From NCBI RefSeq assembly GCF_029212575.1, contig NZ_JARGPK010000031.1:1-35285 (forward strand): a stretch of DNA of 35,285 nucleotides, in the 5' to 3' direction. The DNA comes from Antarcticimicrobium sp. GTDB lineage: Bacteria > Pseudomonadota > Alphaproteobacteria > Rhodobacterales > Rhodobacteraceae. Within the stretch, counting starts at the first letter, position 1, and the number at the start of each line of letters is the position of its first letter. The position numbers were made by a program, and so were the translations under genes. The notes below the pieces were generated by a model. It made no database searches and had not been told where the DNA came from. It saw only the letters and a program-made list of their open reading frames with translations. Of the stretch, positions 30,039-35,285 are shown in pieces.

Positions 30039-32036
30039 ATGGTCAAACAACGAACAGCAATGGTCTATTCCGACCCGGCCGTCACGCAGAGCGAAACCCT
30101 GCCCCAGGTCTTGCTGGCCCGCGCGCTTTCGGAGCCCGACGCGCTTGCCGAGCGCCACAAGCGCCTTGGTATCTGGCGCGAATTCACTTGGGCCAATGTG
30201 CTTGACAAAGTCCGAGCGCTGGCACTCGGGCTGGAGGACATAGGCCTGAAAGTGGGCGACTCCGTGATGATGATCGGAGAGAACGAGCCCGAGCATTTCT
30301 GGGCCGAATACGCGGTACAGTCACTGGGCGGGAACGTCCTGTCTGTCTACCCCGATCAGACCGCTGAGGAAATTCTCTATCTAGCAGAAGATTCTCAGAC
30401 TCGGATATTTCTGGCGCAGGATCAGGAACAGGTCGATAAATGCATCGAGATCTCGGACCGGTTCCAGGGCGCCTTGGCTATCGTTTACTGGGATGGTTCG
30501 GGCCTCTGGGGCTATGACCACCCGCTATTGCATTCCTTAGAAAGCGTGAGCGAGGCGGGGCGTCGAATACACACCGATAACCCCTCCCGGTTTGAAGAGC
30601 ATGTCAAACGTGGTCGCGCCGAGGACACGGCTCTGCTTTCCTACACGTCCGGGACCACGGGAAAGCCCAAAGGCGTTATCATCAGCCATCGCTATCTGTT
30701 TGACAACTGTTCGCGGGTGATGGGCGCGATCGATATCGCGCCCGGCACAGAATACCTGACCTATATTTCACCGGCCTGGGTGACGGAACAGATCTTCGGC
30801 TTGTCGATCGGGCTGATCGGGCCGATGGTCGTGAACTTTCCCGAAGGCCCCGAGGAAGTGCTGGATAACATCCGTGAACTGGCGGTTGACGCCTTGGTGT
30901 TCAGCCCGCGCCAGTGGGAAAATCTTGCCTCCATCGTGCAGGCCCGAATGCTGGGTGCGGGCAAGATCCGTACCGCGATGTACAATTGGGGGATGAAGGT
31001 CGGTCGCGCCGTTCATGTCGAACGGCTGGAAGGGCGTGAGCCCAGCCTTGCCGCGCGCCTGCAACTTCCCTTTGCCGAGGCGTTGGTTCTGCATCACCTG
31101 CGCGACAATCTTGGCCTCGGCAAAGCCAGAAATGCATTGAGCGGCGGTGCCCTGATGGCGCCGGACGTCTTTCGCATGTTCCACGCGATGGGAGTCAAAT
31201 TGCGCAACGTCTATGGCGCCACCGAAATCGGGCTTCTGACGGCGCATGTGGGCGAAAGCTATCAGCTTGAGACAAGCGGCAGCTGGATGCAAAGCAACCC
31301 GGCCTACGGGGCGCCGCTGGAATTCCGGGTGTCACCGGAAAGCGAACTCCTTGTGCGGGGCGGCTCGGGTTTTGGCGGGTATCACGGCAAGCCCGACAAG
31401 ACTGCGGAAGCGCTGACCGACGATGGCTGGTATGAAACCGGCGACGCGGTGTCGATGACCGACGACGGAGAGCTCTTGTTTTTTGACCGTGTCAAGGACA
31501 TGCGTCGTCTGGCAAACGGGCACAGCTACCCGCCGCAGTTCATCGAAACGCGGCTGCGCTATAGCCCGTTCATCAAGGATCTCATGACCTTGGGTGACGA
31601 AGCCCGCGACTTCGTCAGCGCGCTGATCAATATCGACATGGAAGTTCTGGGTCGTTGGGCGGAAGAGAACAAGATCAATTTCTCGACCTATACCGATCTC
31701 TCGCAAAAGCCCGAGATTCTCGAGCTCATCAAGGGCGAAGTGGCGCGAATCAATGCGCTTTTGCCCGAGGGTTCGCGCGTGGCCCGGTTTGCGAACTTCC
31801 CAAAGGAACTCGACCCGGACGAAGGAGAGTTGACCCGCAGCCGGAAACTGCGGCGGACCTTTCTGGAAGAGCGATATGCGAAACTTGTCGAAGCGATTTA
31901 TGGCGGTGATGATCAGGCTGACCTTGAAATCGCCGTGACCTATCAGGATGGCCGTCAGGGCGTGCTCAAGGCCACCGTGCGCATATCAGATGTAGAACAC
32001 GCATCGAAGGCTGCCAGTCGGCGGTCCACACTTTAA
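30039..32036 (+). CDS. Long-chain/bulky acyl-CoA ligase (AMP-forming) inside the transporter operon
   Basis: This 665-residue ligase of the long-chain/bubblegum-like branch has the P-loop LLSYTSGTTGKPKGVIISH, SGGALMAP, NVYGATEIG, WYETGDAVSMTDDGEL, FFDRVKDMRRLANGHSYPPQFIE, and a C-terminal ELTRSRKLRR motif with the lid lysine. It sits between the ATPase and the permeases, starting 4 bases after the ATPase stop. A ligase embedded in a Liv-type operon is a recurring arrangement in bacteria that import fatty, steroid or aromatic acids, and suggests activation at entry. The extra roughly 30 C-terminal residues show no known motif. Confidence 0.92.
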   Translation: MVKQRTAMVYSDPAVTQSETLPQVLLARALSEPDALAERHKRLGIWREFTWANVLDKVRALALGLEDIGLKVGDSVMMIGENEPEHFWAEYAVQSLGGNVLSVYPDQTAEEILYLAEDSQTRIFLAQDQEQVDKCIEISDRFQGALAIVYWDGSGLWGYDHPLLHSLESVSEAGRRIHTDNPSRFEEHVKRGRAEDTALLSYTSGTTGKPKGVIISHRYLFDNCSRVMGAIDIAPGTEYLTYISPAWVTEQIFGLSIGLIGPMVVNFPEGPEEVLDNIRELAVDALVFSPRQWENLASIVQARMLGAGKIRTAMYNWGMKVGRAVHVERLEGREPSLAARLQLPFAEALVLHHLRDNLGLGKARNALSGGALMAPDVFRMFHAMGVKLRNVYGATEIGLLTAHVGESYQLETSGSWMQSNPAYGAPLEFRVSPESELLVRGGSGFGGYHGKPDKTAEALTDDGWYETGDAVSMTDDGELLFFDRVKDMRRLANGHSYPPQFIETRLRYSPFIKDLMTLGDEARDFVSALINIDMEVLGRWAEENKINFSTYTDLSQKPEILELIKGEVARINALLPEGSRVARFANFPKELDPDEGELTRSRKLRRTFLEERYAKLVEAIYGGDDQADLEIAVTYQDGRQGVLKATVRISDVEHASKAASRRSTL

Positions 32037-32051
32037 AGGAGGTCGGTGACA

Positions 32052-32936
32052 ATGGTCTATTTCATCAATGACATCATAACCGGAGCTTTGATCGGCCTGC
32101 TTTATTCGCTTGTGGCCATGGGCTTTGTGGTGATTTACCGCGCCAGCAAGGTCTTCAATTTCGCCCAGGGCGAACTTGTGATCATCGGCGGGTTTATCGT
32201 CTGGTACACGACCATGCAGATGGGGCTCAGCCTCTGGCTGTCGATACCGCTGTCTTTGGTTCTGGCGGGTCTTGTAGGGTATGCGATCGAGCGGGTTTTC
32301 CTGACGAAGCTGATCGGTGAATCCGTCTTTTCGATGGTCATGGTCACGGTCGGCCTGTTGATCCTGTTGCGCGGACTCGTGCTCCTGCTGTTCGGTCCTG
32401 CGGTTCGGCCCTTTCCGATCATCTTTCCGCTCAAGCCCCTGTTCCTGGGCGACATGTTGATCACGATGAACCTGCTGATCGGCGGGATCATCACCATTAT
32501 CGCTGCCGTGGCCCTGTCGTGGTTCTTCAACCGGACCCGTTCCGGCCTGCGGATGACCGCCGTGGCGGAAGATCACGTCGTGGCGTCTTCGATGGGGATT
32601 TCTGTAAAGGGCTCGATTGCATTCGCCTGGGTTCTGGGGGCGATCCTGTCGACGATCGGTGCAATGATCTTTCTCAGCGGAAAGTCACTGACCTTCCTGG
32701 CCTCGGATATCGGCTTTGCGGCCCTGCCAGTGGCGCTTTTTGCCGGGTTGGAATCCATCGGCGGGCTGATCCTCGCGGGAGTGATCATCGGCATCGCCCA
32801 GAGTCTGACCACAAACTACCTCGATCCTATGATCGGCGGCTCTCTGGGCAGCGTCGTGCCCTACATCATCATGCTTGCCATTCTGCTGATCCGGCCCACC
32901 GGGCTGTTCGGCTGGCGCACGATCGAGCGGGTGTAA
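32052..32936 (+). CDS. livH: Branched-chain-type ABC transporter permease (LivH-like)
   Basis: This 294-residue inner-membrane protein consists of hydrophobic segments, with GALIGLLYSLVAMGFVVIYR in the first third and the FNFAQGELVIIGGF motif typical of LivH. RMTAVAEDHVVASSMGI is the cytoplasmic loop that contacts the ATPase. ATG 32052 is preferred over GTG 32046, because AAAGGAGG (32035-32042) then stands 9 bases away. It forms the channel with the LivM-like permease encoded 3 bases downstream. Confidence 0.93.
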   Translation: MVYFINDIITGALIGLLYSLVAMGFVVIYRASKVFNFAQGELVIIGGFIVWYTTMQMGLSLWLSIPLSLVLAGLVGYAIERVFLTKLIGESVFSMVMVTVGLLILLRGLVLLLFGPAVRPFPIIFPLKPLFLGDMLITMNLLIGGIITIIAAVALSWFFNRTRSGLRMTAVAEDHVVASSMGISVKGSIAFAWVLGAILSTIGAMIFLSGKSLTFLASDIGFAALPVALFAGLESIGGLILAGVIIGIAQSLTTNYLDPMIGGSLGSVVPYIIMLAILLIRPTGLFGWRTIERV

Positions 32937-32939
32937 CTC

Positions 32940-33992
32940 ATGGATCCTTCCGGCATTTTCCCCACAAGCTACCGCGCCGACAGACGCGTCGTCCGCACGC
33001 GTTGGCAAGCGATTGCACTGGCCCTGTTCATGGTTCTCATGCTGGCGGCGCCCTATCTTGCGAGCGGGCGCATCATTGCCGTACTGAACATGATGATGAT
33101 CAGCGCCGTCATCGCCGTCGGGCTTCAGATTTGCACCGGTTATGCCGGCCAGATCAATCTCGGCCAAGCGGCATTCATGGGCGTCGGTGCCTATACGGCC
33201 TCGATACTGGCGTCGAAAACCGGCCTCACGTTCCTTCTGACGATTCCCTTGGCCGGGTTCTCGGCTGCGCTGTTCGGCTTTCTCTTCGGCCTGACTGCGG
33301 CACGAATCAAGGGGTTCTACCTGGCTCTGACAACCATCGCGGCCCAGTTCATCTTTCACTTTGCGGTCCTGAACCTGCCATCGACCTGGATGGGTGGGTC
33401 AAACGGCATCACTGTTCCCCCTGCGGAACTTTTCGGACTGCGCTTTGTCGGCGAAACAGCGCAATTCTACATGAATCTCGTGGTTGCTTCGATCATGATC
33501 GCCGGCGCTTTCGGGATCGTGCGATCACGCTTTGGCCGGGCCTTCGTGGCCGTCAGGGACGATGACGTGGCAGCCGGCATCATGGGCATCAACGTTGCGG
33601 CCACCAAGGCGAATGCCTTTCTGATCGGCGCGTTCTATGCCGGCGTGGGGGGGGCGCTCTGGGCCTATCTGATCCGCTTTGTCGGCGTGGATCAGTTCAC
33701 CTTGTTTAATTCGATCTTCTTCGTGGCCATGATCATCGTCGGCGGAATGGGATCGATCGTGGGGGCTTTGGTCGGTGTGTTCATCATCCGCCTGATACAG
33801 GAAATCATCGCGACGGTCGGCCCCAATATCGCTGACTCGGTGTCCTTTCTGGGCGGCGACATCGTGTTCGCCGGCATGAATGTCATTCTCGGCGGCGTGA
33901 TCGCATTGTTCATGATCCTTGAACCCAAGGGGCTGATGCACCGCTGGAATATCCTGAAATCATCTTACCGAATCTGGCCGTTCCCCTATTGA
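32940..33992 (+). CDS. livM: Branched-chain-type ABC transporter permease (LivM-like)
   Basis: This 350-residue membrane protein has a cytoplasmic N-terminus (about 20 residues rich in Arg) and then many hydrophobic segments. It carries the LivM motif CTGYAGQINLGQAAFMGVGAY, FYLALTTIAAQFIFHF, the coupling loop GRAFVAVRDDDVAAGIMGIN, and VGGMGSIVGALVG near the end. It follows the LivH-like gene by 3 bases. The binding-protein gene begins 35 bases after its stop. Confidence 0.93.
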   Translation: MDPSGIFPTSYRADRRVVRTRWQAIALALFMVLMLAAPYLASGRIIAVLNMMMISAVIAVGLQICTGYAGQINLGQAAFMGVGAYTASILASKTGLTFLLTIPLAGFSAALFGFLFGLTAARIKGFYLALTTIAAQFIFHFAVLNLPSTWMGGSNGITVPPAELFGLRFVGETAQFYMNLVVASIMIAGAFGIVRSRFGRAFVAVRDDDVAAGIMGINVAATKANAFLIGAFYAGVGGALWAYLIRFVGVDQFTLFNSIFFVAMIIVGGMGSIVGALVGVFIIRLIQEIIATVGPNIADSVSFLGGDIVFAGMNVILGGVIALFMILEPKGLMHRWNILKSSYRIWPFPY

Positions 33993-34027
33993 CGAACAGG
34001 GCGGCTTTAAACCTGGGAGGAATAACA

Positions 34028-35266
34028 ATGACCTACAAGACAAGACTTGGGTTTCGCGGCCTGCTGGCAGCTGGTGCCATAGCAGTCACGGCAGCCATGC
34101 CGTTCAAGGTGCAGGCGGAAACGACATACAATCTGGCTCTGCTTTCGGACTTTTCCGGTCCCTATGCTGACATCATGCCCATTCTGGCTGGCGGACGCGA
34201 GGCTGTGTTCACTTGGTGGAATGGGACCCGCGGCAAGGAACTTGGCGTAACGCTGAACTACAAGAACTACGAAACCCGCTATGACGCGGCACAGGTCGCG
34301 AGCCTTTGGCCGGGGATCAAATCGGAACTGGACCCGATTGCTGTTGTCGGCCTTGGCGGACCGGACGTTGCCGCCCTGTCCGAACGCCTGCCGGAAGACA
34401 AGATCCCGATGTTCATGGCGACAGCCGCATACGGCTATGCCTGGCAGCCCGATGCCTGGATTTTCAATCCGCGTCCGACCTATTCGCACGAAAGCGCGGG
34501 CTTCCTGAGCTGGATGCGCGAACAGCGGGGCGGAGACGAACCGCTCAAGGTGGCAATCCTCGCCTCCGAAGCATCGCCTGCCTATGTCGACATGGCAAAG
34601 GGCCTCGAACTTTATGCCGAGGAGCATCCGGACGAACTCGACCTGGTCGAGGTCATCTATACCGAAGTGCAACCGACCGATCTGACGGCGCAGATGCGCC
34701 GCGTCGCGCGGGCCGGAGCCGAGGCTTTGGTCATCCAGACAAACACCTCGATCGTGGTTGCGGCGAAACGTGGGTTGCAGGCAAACGGCGCCGACATCCC
34801 GATCATGATGAGCTCGCATAACGGGCTGCCCGCCTCCGGCGGTGCGCTTGGCGGGCTCGATCAGCTCGAAGGCGATTACGAAGCCTACGGTATGGCCGTT
34901 GCGGCCGACCAGGATACTCCCGCGCGGCAATTCTATGAAACACTGGTTGCGGATTATGGCCTCGAAGCGCCGTGGAACGTCGTCACCGCGATGGGCATTT
35001 CCCAAGGTCTGTACACCGTGGCCGTGATCGGGCACGCGATCGAGGAGTACGGTGCCGATGGTCTGACCGGCGAGAAGGTGCGCGAGGCGCTCTTTGCCGG
35101 GCCTATCACCACCGAGGAAACACACGGGTTCCTGCCGACCCTGACCTTCACCCCCGAAGCACCCTTTCCTCTGAAAGGTCTCAAGGTGAACGTGGGCACC
35201 GTCAGGGATGGCAAGATCGCCATCGAAGCAACCGGCGTCGATGTTCCCGACGTTCGGAAGTGGTGA
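34028..35266 (+). CDS. Periplasmic substrate-binding protein of a Liv-type ABC transporter
   Basis: This 412-residue protein starts at ATG 34028 behind GGGAGGA; a TTG frame start at 33989 would overlap the LivM-like gene. Residues 1-29 form a Sec signal peptide: positive start, hydrophobic GLLAAGAIAVTAAMPF, cleavage probably after KVQA. The mature part starts TTYNLALLSDFSGPYAD and follows the peripheral-binding-protein type I fold, with IAVVGLGGPDVAAL and VAILASEASPAYVDMAKGLE. It should bind the substrate in the periplasm and deliver it to the LivH/LivM-type channel. The ligand cannot be read; tryptophans near the predicted pocket (TWWNG, WQPDAW) would suit a hydrophobic or cyclic acid. The 19 bases after the stop hold nothing recognisable. 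Confidence 0.92.
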   Translation: MTYKTRLGFRGLLAAGAIAVTAAMPFKVQAETTYNLALLSDFSGPYADIMPILAGGREAVFTWWNGTRGKELGVTLNYKNYETRYDAAQVASLWPGIKSELDPIAVVGLGGPDVAALSERLPEDKIPMFMATAAYGYAWQPDAWIFNPRPTYSHESAGFLSWMREQRGGDEPLKVAILASEASPAYVDMAKGLELYAEEHPDELDLVEVIYTEVQPTDLTAQMRRVARAGAEALVIQTNTSIVVAAKRGLQANGADIPIMMSSHNGLPASGGALGGLDQLEGDYEAYGMAVAADQDTPARQFYETLVADYGLEAPWNVVTAMGISQGLYTVAVIGHAIEEYGADGLTGEKVREALFAGPITTEETHGFLPTLTFTPEAPFPLKGLKVNVGTVRDGKIAIEATGVDVPDVRKW

Positions 35267-35285
35267 ACGCAACCGGGCGCCGCGA

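Noticed and set aside
32519-33565. A 348-codon plus-strand frame overlapping the LivH and LivM genes
   Set aside because: It is an out-of-frame shadow across two clear permease genes and would be very rich in Arg, Cys and His.
1-35285. tRNA, rRNA, CRISPR arrays, insertion sequences, integrases, phage genes
   Set aside because: I looked for these and saw no clover-leaf sequences, repeat-spacer series, transposase motifs or terminal inverted repeats.

Overview
The window is a dense, GC-rich catabolic gene cluster with short gaps, ATGA/GTGA overlaps and strong GGGAGG-type ribosome binding sites. It carries several acyl-CoA dehydrogenases, crotonases, short-chain dehydrogenases (SDRs), four CoA ligases and a branched-chain-amino-acid-type ABC transporter. 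Protein style and organisation suggest an alphaproteobacterium, probably Rhodobacterales/Roseobacter-like; this is inference, because there is no rRNA or other marker in the window.

Layout: (i) 1-229, minus strand: the N-terminus of an AtuA-family protein preceded by the 3' remnant of a crotonase gene. (ii) 283-5267, plus: two tandem isovaleryl-CoA-dehydrogenase-type ACADs, a dienoyl-CoA-reductase-like SDR, a crotonase and two hotdog thioesterases. (iii) 5283-6650, minus: an unusual regulator made of two complete TetR units in one chain. (iv) 6741-11590, plus: a BadH-like SDR, a terminator, an acetyl-CoA-synthetase-like ligase, an NmrA-like protein, an AraC-type regulator and a thioesterase. 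(v) 11685-16086, minus: a flavodoxin-like oxidoreductase, a FadD-like ligase and FadH (2,4-dienoyl-CoA reductase). (vi) 16180-29049, plus: one long operon with an ACAD (Asp base), crotonase, ACAD, PaaK-like ligase, biotin-dependent acyl-CoA carboxylase (both subunits), HMG-CoA-lyase-like enzyme, SDR, citrate-synthase-like lyase, ACAD, and a MaoC/HTD2-type dehydratase broken by several frameshifts. (vii) 29172-35266, plus: a possible short leader ORF, an ABC ATPase, a long-chain CoA ligase, LivH- and LivM-type permeases and a periplasmic binding protein.

The strongest non-obvious signal is a shared operator. A 14-bp palindrome CTAACA-NN-TGTTAG lies at 223-236 (one mismatch), 6661-6674, 16125-16138 and 29093-29106. 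Each copy sits between a TTGNNN -35 box and a T-rich -10 box, and each heads one of the main transcription units. One copy lies between the tandem TetR gene and its divergent neighbour. The simplest reading is that the tandem TetR protein represses the whole cluster, including itself, and is released by a CoA-thioester intermediate.

Together the genes describe import of a carboxylic acid, CoA activation, alpha,beta-dehydrogenation, handling of pre-existing or ring double bonds (FadH, DECR-like SDR, crotonase with dienoyl-isomerase-like residues), ring-type beta-oxidation (BadH-like SDR), and removal of a beta-methyl or similar branch by carboxylation followed by a lyase (MCC/GCC-type carboxylase, HMG-CoA-lyase-like enzyme, AtuA). 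An isoprenoid or alicyclic acid, such as a terpenoid or cyclohexane-carboxylate-like acid, fits best. The substrate cannot be read from sequence.
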